A DNA stretch of 64,000 nt from Methanocella arvoryzae MRE50. Lineage in GTDB: Archaea; Halobacteriota; Methanocellia; Methanocellales; Methanocellaceae. The stretch covers positions 2,294,001 through 2,358,000 of the forward strand of contig NC_009464.1 in assembly GCF_000063445.1 (NCBI RefSeq), in the 5' to 3' direction. Made by a program: the position numbers and the translations under genes. A model generated the notes under the pieces. That model did no database searches. It was not told where the DNA came from and saw nothing but the letters and a program-made list of their open reading frames with translations. Below are positions 8,497 to 17,010 of this stretch, in pieces (position 1 is the first letter of the stretch; each line of letters starts with the position of its first letter).

Positions 8497-9921
8497 TCAA
8501 GTGACGATATATGGCGCCAGCTCATCTCTACCTCCCCCGCACGCTGGTAATGTAATAACGAACCGGCTGCCCTTCGTATAGTCCCCGGCGACGCGGTCTT
8601 CGACTCTGATGCTGCCTTTGGCGTCCTCGATCAGCATACGGGCGATGAAGAGTCCCAGGCCGCTGCCTCTGGTGCGGGGCCTTCCGCTGATGGACCTGTC
8701 GAAGAGCTTTTCCTTCGTCTCGTCGGGTATGCCGGGGCCGTCGTCTTCTATGTTGATCAGGTGGTAATGTTTCCCGTTCTCGGCCTTCTTCTCTACCGTG
8801 ATCCTGACCGATACCTGCCCGGCGGAATGCCTGATGGCGTTGTCGACCACGTTTCTGAACGCTTCTTTTAAGAGCGGGCTGGCCATGGCATAGCAGTCTT
8901 CCGGGGGCTGGTAGTCTATCGTGATCTCCCTGTCAGGCGTCCGGGCGTATTCTTTCTGCACTTCCCCCAGCAGGCTGCCTATGTTCGCTATTTCCCGCCT
9001 GCTCCCTCCTGTCTGGATGCTCTGCAGCTTCCGCACGTTGTCGATCAGCTTCGAGCTGTTCTGCATCGATTCGAGGGGCTGCCGGAGCAGGGCTTTCCAC
9101 TCGTCGTCGGCCTCCATCGTATCGAGGGCTATCTCGAGGTAGCCGATGCCGACCTGGTTGAGGTTGTTGATGTCATGCCCCATAAGGTCGACGTACAGCT
9201 CAGCCCGTCGGCGGGCTTCGGTCAGCTCTTCCTCCGCCTGCCTGCGGGGGGTGATGTCCCTGGCGGAGGCGATGATCACGTTTTGATCCCTTAGCTTGAT
9301 CCGGTGGAGGCTGACCTCTGCGGGGAAGGTCGAGCCGTCGGCGGGCTTCTTCGAAGTCCACTCGAAAAGCTGTTCCTCTCCCGCCATGGCCTTATCCCAC
9401 GCCTGCCTGAAGAGCCCCTCCGGGGCTTCAGGAGTGATGAAGTAGTCGGCCAGCGATAGCTTTGTTGCCATGTCCTTCGGCATTCCGTAGATCTCTGCGG
9501 CGCGATCGTTGACGTCCATTATTTCGCCATTCAGGCCGCAAATGAAGATCGCCTGGTCGATGCTGTTGAAAATGCCCCGCAGGTCCTCCTCCGAGGTCTT
9601 GCGTACCTGACTGTAGAGCCGGCCGCTGGTTTCGGAGAGCGCGGCTACGACCAGGGCTACTACCAGCAGCGTGAACGCTCTGGCCAGGGTTCCGGGCACT
9701 ATGGAGCCAGTAAGATATAGTCCCATGCATATGTGCAGGGCTCCCAAAAACAATGAGAGGTAGACGGCTTTCCAGTAGTACCAGATCCCCGTCAGCACGA
9801 CGGGCACGTAGAACAGGTGGGTGTACACCGTGTCTGTGCCGAGGAACAGGTTTACGTAGAGCGCAACTAAGGTGCTTGCCGTTACCAGCAAGCCTATAAG
9901 GTACTTGCGGTACTCTAACAT
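8497..9921 (-). CDS. Membrane PAS-domain sensor histidine kinase
   Basis: 474 residues. Order: four or so N-terminal helices (1-95), one PAS domain (about 118-235), a phosphoacceptor helix with YVDLMGHDINNLNQ (His near 252), and an HATPase domain with N box FRNVVDNAIRHS, G1 box DDGPGIPDE and G2 box GSGLGLFIA. HDINN is a variant H box. It probably autophosphorylates in response to a membrane or PAS-bound signal. It is paralogous to the next gene upstream. No response regulator is adjacent; the nearest is at 44 kb. Confidence 0.88.
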   Translation of the reverse strand: MLEYRKYLIGLLVTASTLVALYVNLFLGTDTVYTHLFYVPVVLTGIWYYWKAVYLSLFLGALHICMGLYLTGSIVPGTLARAFTLLVVALVVAALSETSGRLYSQVRKTSEEDLRGIFNSIDQAIFICGLNGEIMDVNDRAAEIYGMPKDMATKLSLADYFITPEAPEGLFRQAWDKAMAGEEQLFEWTSKKPADGSTFPAEVSLHRIKLRDQNVIIASARDITPRRQAEEELTEARRRAELYVDLMGHDINNLNQVGIGYLEIALDTMEADDEWKALLRQPLESMQNSSKLIDNVRKLQSIQTGGSRREIANIGSLLGEVQKEYARTPDREITIDYQPPEDCYAMASPLLKEAFRNVVDNAIRHSAGQVSVRITVEKKAENGKHYHLINIEDDGPGIPDETKEKLFDRSISGRPRTRGSGLGLFIARMLIEDAKGSIRVEDRVAGDYTKGSRFVITLPACGGGRDELAPYIVT

Positions 9922-10042
9922 TCGCTACCTCACTATGGTCAATGTCAGCCTGTTTTTATTCCGGGAGCGGCTGGCTGTGACAATAATTAGTATATAAGCG
10001 CCTGTAGTATATATAATGAGGTATGGCAGCCGCTGGGACGTA

Positions 10043-11893
10043 TCAGGCGTGTGATCGCTGGTCCCCGTGCTTCGGCAGCATTACGACGAACCGGCTGCCA
10101 TGGGTGTGGTTTCCGGGGATGCGGTCCTCTACCCAGACGCTGCCTCCCGCGTCGTCTACCAGCGACTTCACGAGGAACAGGCCCAGGCCGGTGCCCGCGG
10201 TCCTTGAAGTGCCCCTTACTTTGCGGCTGAACAGCTTTTTCTTCAGCTCGTCAGGTATGCCGGGGCCTGTGTCTTCCACGTCGACTCTGTAGAACCGCTT
10301 ACCCCTATCTTCCGTCTCCGAGACCTTGATCCAGATCGTCACCGGGCCTGTAGAGTGCCTGACTGCGTTGCTCACCAGGTTATAGAAGGCTTCTTTGATC
10401 AGCACGCTGGCATTGACGCAGCAGGCGGTGACAGGCTGGTAGTTGATAGTCACCTTCCTGCCCGGCACGTCGGTAAAAGTTGCGGCCACAGTGGAAAGTA
10501 GCTGGCCGAGGTCTATGATCTCGTGCAGGTGCTTCTCTGCCTCTATCTGCTGTATTTTTCGCACGTTCTGGATGAGGGCGGAGCTGTTCTTCATCGCGTC
10601 CAGAGCCCGGCGCAGTGTGTTGCTGCTATCCTCGTCCAGATCCAGGGTATCCATCGCGACTTCGAGGTACCCGATCCCCTGCTGGTTCAGGTTGTTGATG
10701 TCGTGCCCCAGCAGGTCGACGTACAGCTCTGCCCTGGTTTTGGCATCATGCAGCTCTCTCTCCGTCCTTTTCCGGGCGGTGATGTCGTAGAAGATGACCA
10801 CTGCCCCGGTAATTTTGTCTTCCTCTCGTATCGGAGTAGACGAATATTCGACGGGGAAGCAGGTCCCGTCATGGCGCCAGTAGACCTCGTCGCTGACCCG
10901 GACGCCCTCCCCTGTCTTTACCGATTTTTGTATCGGGCAGGCCTCCGCTGGAAACGGCGAGCCGTCAGGGTACTTGCTGTGCGCGAGCCCGTGGGCGTCC
11001 AGCCCGATCAGCTCTTCTGCCCCGTATCCCAGCATCTCTGCCGCCGACCTGTTAATAAAGGTGATCCGCCCCATGGTGTCGATCCCATAGATACCCTCGT
11101 CGGTGGACTCCAGCAGCAGCCGGAGGTTTTCTGCCAGCCTGTTGCGCTCTTCTTCAGCCCGCTTTCGAATGGAGATGTCCCTGACCGTCGCCAGGATCAC
11201 GTCATTCTCCCCGAGCCTGATCTTGCGGAGGTAGACCTCGACCGGGAAGGTGAAGCCGTCATGCGGCCTCCTGGCAAGCCACTCGAAGATCTGGTCATCG
11301 CCAGAGATGACTCTTTTCCATACCCGGTCTAACTCGTCCAGAGGATTGGCCGGGCTGGAGTAGTCCTGCTTGATCGACAGCCGGCGGGCTTCGCCTTCAG
11401 TCACCCCGTACATCTGGAGCATCCGGTCGTTGACTTCGATGATGCTGCCGTCAAGCCTGTGGATAAAGATGGCATCGGACACGCCGTTGAATATGCTTCG
11501 CAGCCTTTCTTCGGACTTCCTGACACTCTCGAACAGCTCTTCCCTGGCTCCAGACAGCGTCCCTATGACGGCGGCTACGGCCACGAACATGATCGCCCTG
11601 ATGATGGTGCTCGGCACAATGGATCCCGTGGCTTCGATGCCCAGGTAGATGTGCAGCCCGGCTAAAAATAAGGCCAGGAACACCGCCTTCCGGTAATACC
11701 AGATCGCCGCGAGAATGATCGGCAGGTAGAAGAAGTGGGTGTAAACGGTCTCGATGCCGTAGACTAAGTTAAAGTGCAGGGCTATTGCTATACATACCAG
11801 GATAAGCGCCACGATCAGGTACTGGCGGTACTGGGCCATCAGAGCCCATACCGGCCGGATGTCTGCGCCAGCCGGATTTCCTCGGGTCGACAT
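10043..11893 (-). CDS. Membrane sensor histidine kinase with two PAS domains
   Basis: 616 residues: N-terminal membrane helices, PAS 1 (about 130-240), PAS 2 with PAC (about 255-370), the same YVDLLGHDINNLNQ phosphoacceptor helix as its neighbour, and an HATPase domain (DTGPGIPDE, GTGLGLFLV). It differs from the 474-residue kinase chiefly by one extra PAS domain, so tandem duplication is likely. An internal ATG at 11839 (MAQYRQYLI) aligns with the start of the shorter kinase (MLEYRKYLI) and may be the true start. Confidence 0.87.
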   Translation of the reverse strand: MSTRGNPAGADIRPVWALMAQYRQYLIVALILVCIAIALHFNLVYGIETVYTHFFYLPIILAAIWYYRKAVFLALFLAGLHIYLGIEATGSIVPSTIIRAIMFVAVAAVIGTLSGAREELFESVRKSEERLRSIFNGVSDAIFIHRLDGSIIEVNDRMLQMYGVTEGEARRLSIKQDYSSPANPLDELDRVWKRVISGDDQIFEWLARRPHDGFTFPVEVYLRKIRLGENDVILATVRDISIRKRAEEERNRLAENLRLLLESTDEGIYGIDTMGRITFINRSAAEMLGYGAEELIGLDAHGLAHSKYPDGSPFPAEACPIQKSVKTGEGVRVSDEVYWRHDGTCFPVEYSSTPIREEDKITGAVVIFYDITARKRTERELHDAKTRAELYVDLLGHDINNLNQQGIGYLEVAMDTLDLDEDSSNTLRRALDAMKNSSALIQNVRKIQQIEAEKHLHEIIDLGQLLSTVAATFTDVPGRKVTINYQPVTACCVNASVLIKEAFYNLVSNAVRHSTGPVTIWIKVSETEDRGKRFYRVDVEDTGPGIPDELKKKLFSRKVRGTSRTAGTGLGLFLVKSLVDDAGGSVWVEDRIPGNHTHGSRFVVMLPKHGDQRSHA

Positions 11894-12039
11894 GCGGTAA
11901 ACGAGCCTGCCCTCCGGGAGTCAAAGTCTAAAGAACTCCGGATATGAACATATTGGATGCTATGTCTATAAAAGAAAACAAGGAAATATGCGGCCGGAGG
12001 CCGTGTAGCCAGAGACCATGACCGCCCGGCGTTCTTGCT

Positions 12040-12447
12040 CTATTTCATCCTGAGCACTTTGATGATGCCCTCCATGATGGCCTCGGGCTTGGGCGGGCAT
12101 CCCGGAATTTTGACGTCGACGGGGATGATTTTGTCTACCGGACCGGCGATCGAGTAGTTCTCGTCGTCGATGAAGACGCCGCAGGAGCAGCCGCACGCGC
12201 CTATCGCAATCACTCTCTTGGGCTCGGGAGTCTGGGCGTACACCCTTTCCAGGAACGGCTTCGTGTGCAGCGGCACCGGGCCTGTGACCAGCAGCACGTC
12301 AGCGTACCTCGGCGAGGGCACCAGCCTGACGCCTAACCTTTCCAGGTCGTACCTCGGCCCCATGCTGGCTACAAGCTCGATATCGCAGCCCACGCAGCCT
12401 CCGGCATGAGCGTGGTATACCCAGGGTGAACGCTTGATCATGTTCAT
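12040..12447 (-). CDS. Group-4 [NiFe] hydrogenase small subunit, NuoB/EchC-like
   Basis: A 135-residue electron-transfer subunit. It has the Cys set of the proximal [4Fe-4S] cluster: GGCVGCD (C18, C21), GACGCSCG (C85-C89) and PGCPPKP (C117), in the NuoB/EchC pattern. Within the complex it would sit under the large subunit and pass electrons from the Ni-Fe site to the ferredoxin-like subunits. Last gene of the eight-gene operon, directly after the NuoI-like gene. Short even for EchC. Confidence 0.82.
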   Translation of the reverse strand: MNMIKRSPWVYHAHAGGCVGCDIELVASMGPRYDLERLGVRLVPSPRYADVLLVTGPVPLHTKPFLERVYAQTPEPKRVIAIGACGCSCGVFIDDENYSIAGPVDKIIPVDVKIPGCPPKPEAIMEGIIKVLRMK

Positions 12448-13113
12448 CTAAATCCACTTCCTGGGGTGGGTGCCCCATATCAGGCTGTATTTCTGCCTGC
12501 AGTCGACGCAGGCGGTCAGGTATTTCTCCATGTCCTTCTCGATGACTTTAGCCGTGTCCGGCTGCAGGTTGGTCAGCGTACGGTCACGGACGACCTGCAG
12601 GAACTTTTCGGTCGCAGGCATCACTTCCCCGCAGACGCTGCACCTCTGCAGCTTCAGGGAGGTATCCGTGGTCGGGGCGGGCTCTCCTCCGTAGTGGGCG
12701 AGGTTCACCCTGTCCATGGACCCCGGCATGCCGGCCTCTACCTGCGCCCGGACATCGTCTGCCTTGCCTGCATTCCTCAAGGCTTCTTCTCTGGCGGCTT
12801 TTTCCTCTGGCGTCTGCGGCTCGAAGGTCAGGCTCAGCGCGTGCTCGGGGCACGCATCCGCGCACCGGCCGCAGAAGATGCAGTTGTTGCCGTCGACCGT
12901 GACGGTGCGCTGCCCGTCCTTGTCAGTGATCTTCGTGGCTCCGCTGGAGCACCGCTCGAAGCAGGCGCCGCAGCCTGTGCACTTCTCGTCGTCCCTCCGG
13001 GGCATGGCCCGGTAGGTCTCTGCCAGGAACCCGTAGTCGACGTCGACCGTGACCGGCTTTTTAAACAGGTTGGCGATCAGCCCTGTAAATGCCCCGAACT
13101 TTCCCTTCATCAT
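12448..13113 (-). CDS. NuoI/EchF-like ferredoxin subunit with extended C-terminus
   Basis: 221 residues. Two [4Fe-4S] motifs (CTGCGACFERCSS and CIFCGRCADACP) lie in the first 100 residues; the first lacks the usual final Cys-Pro. A further Cys-rich region follows, with CSVCGE near residue 170 and CVDCRQK near 205, which could bind zinc or another cluster; EchF proteins normally end well before this. ATG overlaps the NuoH-like stop (ATGATG junction). Confidence 0.82.
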   Translation of the reverse strand: MMKGKFGAFTGLIANLFKKPVTVDVDYGFLAETYRAMPRRDDEKCTGCGACFERCSSGATKITDKDGQRTVTVDGNNCIFCGRCADACPEHALSLTFEPQTPEEKAAREEALRNAGKADDVRAQVEAGMPGSMDRVNLAHYGGEPAPTTDTSLKLQRCSVCGEVMPATEKFLQVVRDRTLTNLQPDTAKVIEKDMEKYLTACVDCRQKYSLIWGTHPRKWI

Positions 13114-14051
13114 AGTATGAACCTCCATGCCACAGCCCAGGCAATGGCGATGATGCCGAGCGCGGTCGAAGCGGTGAACAGCCACTTCGTGGCCTGGTCT
13201 ATGCGGAACCGGGCGAACAGTGCGTTCACGATGCCGATGGCGACGCTGACCACGAACGCTCCGGCCAGGAACAGGGCCCACGAGGCCACGCCCGGGAGCG
13301 TCCACCCCTTGGGGACCCACAGGAACAGGTCTACGAACAGGGCGGACAGCGAGAACAGCATCAGTACCTTGGTGATCTCCAGCACGCCCAGCAGCTTGCC
13401 GCTGTACTCCGTCGTCAGCCCGCCCACGATCTCCGAGTCGGCCTCGGCTATGTCGAACGGCCGGACGTGAAGCTTCACCAGCATCGCAATGAAGAACGCC
13501 GCCGCGGCGAACGGATTGAGCAGCAGGTTAGGGCCCATCATGCCCTGCACGGATAGAGTATCATAAGTTATCGCGAGTGCGAAGGTGCCCAGGATGAAGG
13601 GTATCTCGTTGGCCAGCATCAGCTCGATCTCCCTCACCCCGCCGATGGCGGCGAAGAGGGACGCGCTGGCGGTGCCTCCGATGATGATGCACATGGTGAC
13701 GCCTATGAGCAGGTAGAAGATGATGACGAGGCTGAAGGAGTAGTCGAAAGCCAGGCCTGCCACCGGCACGAACAGCGTGAGCGCCAGCGCGAAGACCAGC
13801 GCGATGATAGGCCCTATCGTGAAGAACGGCGTGGCTGTAGCGGGCAGGATGGTTTTCTTGCTCAGCAGCTTCAGGATGTCGTAGAGCGGCTGCAATACCT
13901 TGGTCCGGTTGATGTCGTGCCACGCGCCGGGCATCCACACCAGCGGGCCCCGCCGGGACTGGATCCGGGCGAACACCTTGCGCATGTTGAATGCTAAGAG
14001 TATGCCGACCCCGAAGGCGATGAAGGGGTTGATCCACGACAGGTCGATCAT
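13110..14051 (-). CDS. NuoH/EchB-like membrane subunit
   Basis: 313 residues with about eight transmembrane helices, the ion-channel-forming NuoH (HyfC/EchB) subunit. Family motifs visible are RRGPLVWMPGAWHDINR near residue 25, RPFDIAEADSEIVGG near 190 and the following TEYSG. It anchors the hydrogenase to the membrane and couples electron flow to ion movement. ATGA overlap with the large-subunit gene. It is the only large membrane subunit in the operon. Confidence 0.88.
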   Translation of the reverse strand: MIDLSWINPFIAFGVGILLAFNMRKVFARIQSRRGPLVWMPGAWHDINRTKVLQPLYDILKLLSKKTILPATATPFFTIGPIIALVFALALTLFVPVAGLAFDYSFSLVIIFYLLIGVTMCIIIGGTASASLFAAIGGVREIELMLANEIPFILGTFALAITYDTLSVQGMMGPNLLLNPFAAAAFFIAMLVKLHVRPFDIAEADSEIVGGLTTEYSGKLLGVLEITKVLMLFSLSALFVDLFLWVPKGWTLPGVASWALFLAGAFVVSVAIGIVNALFARFRIDQATKWLFTASTALGIIAIAWAVAWRFIL

Positions 14052-15508
14052 TTCTCCTCCCTGCTGCGGACGACGATCTTCGCGTCCTTGTGGACGGTGA
14101 CTCTGTCCGTGCACGAGTAGCACGGGTCGATGCTGCCCATGATCGCCGGCACGTCAGCCACGTAGGAGCCGTGCAGCAGCTTGAGCATGATGTAGGCGGT
14201 CATGAAGGTGGGCACCCGGATGCGGACGAACTCGGGCGTGTTGGTGCCGTTGGATGCCACGTGGTAGAGCAACTCGCCCCTGGGCGGCTCGGTCTTGCCC
14301 AGCGCTTCGGCGCACGGCAGCTCTTCCAGCTTAGTGATGATCTCCGGGGGCACCGTGCTGAGCTTTTCGAGGCACTGCTCTACGATGCTGATCGAGACCA
14401 GCGCTTCCCTCATCTTGACCTCCACTCTGGCCAGGGAGTCGCACCCGTTATCGGTGACGATGTCCCAGTCCAGGTTCTCGTAATAAGCATAAGGCGTGTT
14501 CTTCCGCACGTCCAGCCTCTGGCCGGAGCCCCTGGCTGTCGGCCCGACGGCGCCGAGCCGTACCGCCTCCTCCGGGGGCAGGACGCCCACGTTTTTGAGG
14601 CGGCCGATCAGCACGTTGTTCGAGAGCATCTCGTCGTACAGGGTCTGCACTCCCTTTTTCAGGGATGCGAGCTTCCTCTTCACGAAGTTCGACTGGGCCG
14701 GAGTGATGTCTCTCCTGACACCGCCCAGCGTAATCAGGCCGTGAGTGACCCGCTGGCCGGACACGAGCTCGAGGCTGTCCTGGATGTCTTCCCTGATCCG
14801 CAGGAACTGCATGAGCATGGTCTTGTAGCCCACAAGGTCCCCGAGGATGCCGATCGCCATCAGGTGGCTCTGGATCCGCTCCATCTCGCAGATCATCGTC
14901 CGTATGATGTCCGCACGCTTCGGCACGGTGACCTGGCCGATGTTTTCGACCGCAAGGCAGAAAGACAGCGCGTGGTGAGCGTTGCACAGGCCGCACACTC
15001 TCTCGGCGAGGTAAATATCCTTGTAGTAGTCCCGCCGCTCCATGAGCTTGATGATGCTGCGGTGGTTGAAGCCCAGCTTCAGGTCTGCTTTCTTGACCAC
15101 CTCGTCCTCCACCGCCATCTTGAAGTAGTTGCTCTCGATGAAGGCCGGATGGTACGGGCCGTACGGGATCGTGGAGACCGGCATCGTGGTGATGTGGTCG
15201 CTGGCCTGGATGGACTGCGGCTTCTTCTCTGGGGCTGCCTCATCGGTGTGCATCTGCTCCCAGTTCAGGGGCAGCCAGAGGTGGCGGGGATCGGGGTGCT
15301 CCTCCGCCCTCACGCCCAGGAACTCGATCATCTCCCGCTCGGACCAGTCGGCCTGCGGGGTAAGCGTGGTGACAGACTTCAGCACCGGGTTTTCCCTGTC
15401 CAGGAAGGTGCGGAGGATCGTGTGGCACCCGGGCTCCAGGTGGTCGAAACCGAAGTAGTAGTCTACCCGGATGCCGGCGACGCCCTTGTCGACGCCGGTG
15501 GCATACAT
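14048..15508 (-). CDS. Fused NuoC-NuoD type [NiFe] hydrogenase large subunit
   Basis: 486 residues from the first ATG. An N-terminal NuoC-like part (about 1-85, with PQADWSEREM) is followed by the catalytic NuoD part. Both nickel-ligand pairs of a true hydrogenase are present: RVCGLCNAHH (C172, C175) and DPCYSCTDR (C463, C466). The fusion recalls HycE/HyfG. The open frame continues upstream to 15607 with sequence that fits the missing first beta-alpha unit of NuoC, but offers no ATG, GTG or TTG; a CTG (15593-15595) or ATA start is possible. The C-terminal tail after the second motif is 17 residues. Confidence 0.85.
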   Translation of the reverse strand: MYATGVDKGVAGIRVDYYFGFDHLEPGCHTILRTFLDRENPVLKSVTTLTPQADWSEREMIEFLGVRAEEHPDPRHLWLPLNWEQMHTDEAAPEKKPQSIQASDHITTMPVSTIPYGPYHPAFIESNYFKMAVEDEVVKKADLKLGFNHRSIIKLMERRDYYKDIYLAERVCGLCNAHHALSFCLAVENIGQVTVPKRADIIRTMICEMERIQSHLMAIGILGDLVGYKTMLMQFLRIREDIQDSLELVSGQRVTHGLITLGGVRRDITPAQSNFVKRKLASLKKGVQTLYDEMLSNNVLIGRLKNVGVLPPEEAVRLGAVGPTARGSGQRLDVRKNTPYAYYENLDWDIVTDNGCDSLARVEVKMREALVSISIVEQCLEKLSTVPPEIITKLEELPCAEALGKTEPPRGELLYHVASNGTNTPEFVRIRVPTFMTAYIMLKLLHGSYVADVPAIMGSIDPCYSCTDRVTVHKDAKIVVRSREEK

Positions 15509-15596
15509 CAGCCTGCCGCCTTTGTCCAGCAGGCCCTTAGCCGAGGACCTCAGGTCGTCCGGGGTGATCTCCCGGACTTGAAGGCCGTTTGCCAGG

Positions 15597-15869
15597 CTAT
15601 TTATCTTTCACACCCCCGAAAGGCGCGTTCGGCGCGTAAGCCTCTTCCGAGTTCAGGTACATCTCGCTGGCCCCGCAGTTGAAGTTCTCCTCCACCCTGT
15701 GGTGCTCCGGAAAGAGCGACGGGATGAGCACTGAGAAGAACATGTAGAAGGACACCAGCGATGCCAGCTCGGCGAACAGGAACAGCAGCGCCAGGTCTGT
15801 GCCGATAAAGAGCGCTCCTATGACGCTCAGCGATAAGATGACGAGTGCGATCTTGAAGTAAGGTTTCAT
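15597..15869 (-). CDS. Small two-helix membrane protein of the hydrogenase operon
   Basis: 90 residues with two predicted helices (about 5-25 and 28-52), then a soluble tail containing ENFNCGAS. The topology and the single Cys-Gly after the helices loosely recall NuoA, but identity is unproven. ATGA overlap with the HdrB-like gene upstream; its stop lies about 90 bp ahead of the first ATG of the large subunit. It probably belongs to the membrane arm. Confidence 0.6.
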   Translation of the reverse strand: MKPYFKIALVILSLSVIGALFIGTDLALLFLFAELASLVSFYMFFSVLIPSLFPEHHRVEENFNCGASEMYLNSEEAYAPNAPFGGVKDK

Positions 15870-16741
15870 TGCTGACTGTTCTCCAGTTTTTCCACGAGCC
15901 TGTCCACCGGGGCGGTCCGCATGTAGCGCATGCCGAAATCGTCGGGCTTCAGGCCGAACGAGATCGCGATCAGCTCCCCGAGATGGATCACTGGCACGTT
16001 GAAGTCGTAGCCGTCCTTCTTGCGGAGCGTAGAGATCACCCGCTCGAACTGATCGTAGCACCCTGCGCAGACCAGGACCAGCGCGTCCACGTCGGTCTGC
16101 AGGATGCGGTCCATCTTCTTCTTGGCCCGGTCGTAGGTGGCGAAGTCTTTGTCCGCCAGGTTCGACTGCAGGCCGCAGCACATCTGTTCCAGCCCGTAGG
16201 GGACGATCGTGACTCCCATCGCCTCTAGTATTTCGGTGAAGTACCGGACCAGCCTGCCGTCCGGGAAGATGCGCATGTGGCAGCCAGGATGGATGGCGAC
16301 ACGGAGGTTAAGCTTTTTGCCTTCCCGCCTGATCCTCTCCACGCCCACGTCCTCGTACAGGACCTCCAGGAAGTGCCTGATCCTCAAGTTGCCGTGATAC
16401 GATTTGCCCGCCGCTGCCAGGTAGCTGTTGACCTCTTCGAGGGCTTTCGGCTCCTCGTGGAGGACCTTGTTAGCCTCGTAGAGGGTCACATAGCACCCGT
16501 TACAGGAGACCATCACGTCTCTGCCCTGCTGCTCAGCCTGCAGCAGATTATAGGAGGCCAGCGTCAGCCAGACTCTCCTGTCCACCGAGATCCAGACGCC
16601 GGCTCTGGGGCAGCACGTCGACTTCTCCAGGTAGACAACGTCGACGCCCATGCGGGGCAGGCTTTTCATGATGGCCGCCTCAGCCCAGGGCATCTTGGCA
16701 GGCATCACGCAGCCGAGGAAATGCGAGTATTTCGCGGTCAT
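15866..16741 (-). CDS. HdrB-like CCG-domain protein
   Basis: 291 residues with two cysteine-rich CCG-type motifs: an N-terminal set (GC at 11, STCCPRAG at 43-44, SCNGCY) and a C-terminal set (HPGCHMR, MCCGLQSN, CAGCYDQF). In HdrB such motifs bind the noncubane [4Fe-4S] clusters that cleave the CoM-S-S-CoB disulfide; related domains act in lactate and succinate oxidoreductases. Here the gene lies inside a membrane hydrogenase operon, with ATGA overlaps on both sides. The start MTAKYSHFLGC matches the family. Confidence 0.82.
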   Translation of the reverse strand: MTAKYSHFLGCVMPAKMPWAEAAIMKSLPRMGVDVVYLEKSTCCPRAGVWISVDRRVWLTLASYNLLQAEQQGRDVMVSCNGCYVTLYEANKVLHEEPKALEEVNSYLAAAGKSYHGNLRIRHFLEVLYEDVGVERIRREGKKLNLRVAIHPGCHMRIFPDGRLVRYFTEILEAMGVTIVPYGLEQMCCGLQSNLADKDFATYDRAKKKMDRILQTDVDALVLVCAGCYDQFERVISTLRKKDGYDFNVPVIHLGELIAISFGLKPDDFGMRYMRTAPVDRLVEKLENSQQ

Positions 16742-17010
16742 TTGTACCTGTACTCCATGCGGTCGAGATCCAGGCCTACCGCCCTGTCCACACCCATGGC
16801 CTTGACGATCTTCCGGATGTCCTCCACTGCCTCGGTGTACCTGTGGGCGGTCGGAGGTATCGGGTCCAGTCCCGCCTTCTCCCTGGCCTCCTTGAGCTCG
16901 TCCGTCACCGGGTAGAGCAGGCCTACTGAGAAGTGCCTGATAAGCTGGGGTTTGACAGTCGGCGGCAGCGGAATTTTCACTGCTTTCCGCCACGGGTATA
17001 GCTCGGTCAT
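16738..17010 (-). CDS. Small soluble protein between polyferredoxin and HdrB-like gene
   Basis: 90 residues, no cysteine, rich in charged residues, with PWRKAVKIPLPPTVKPQLI at the start. It overlaps both neighbours by four bases, so it is almost certainly translated. It occupies the place where HdrC would be expected next to HdrB, but has no cluster motif. I do not recognise the family; a connector or assembly subunit is a guess. Confidence 0.6.
   Translation of the reverse strand: MTELYPWRKAVKIPLPPTVKPQLIRHFSVGLLYPVTDELKEAREKAGLDPIPPTAHRYTEAVEDIRKIVKAMGVDRAVGLDLDRMEYRYK

Noticed and set aside
12466-16228. Long plus-strand open frames opposite the hydrogenase operon
   Set aside because: They are rich in His, Arg and Val from GC-rich antisense reading, lack domains, and overlap genes with clear motifs.
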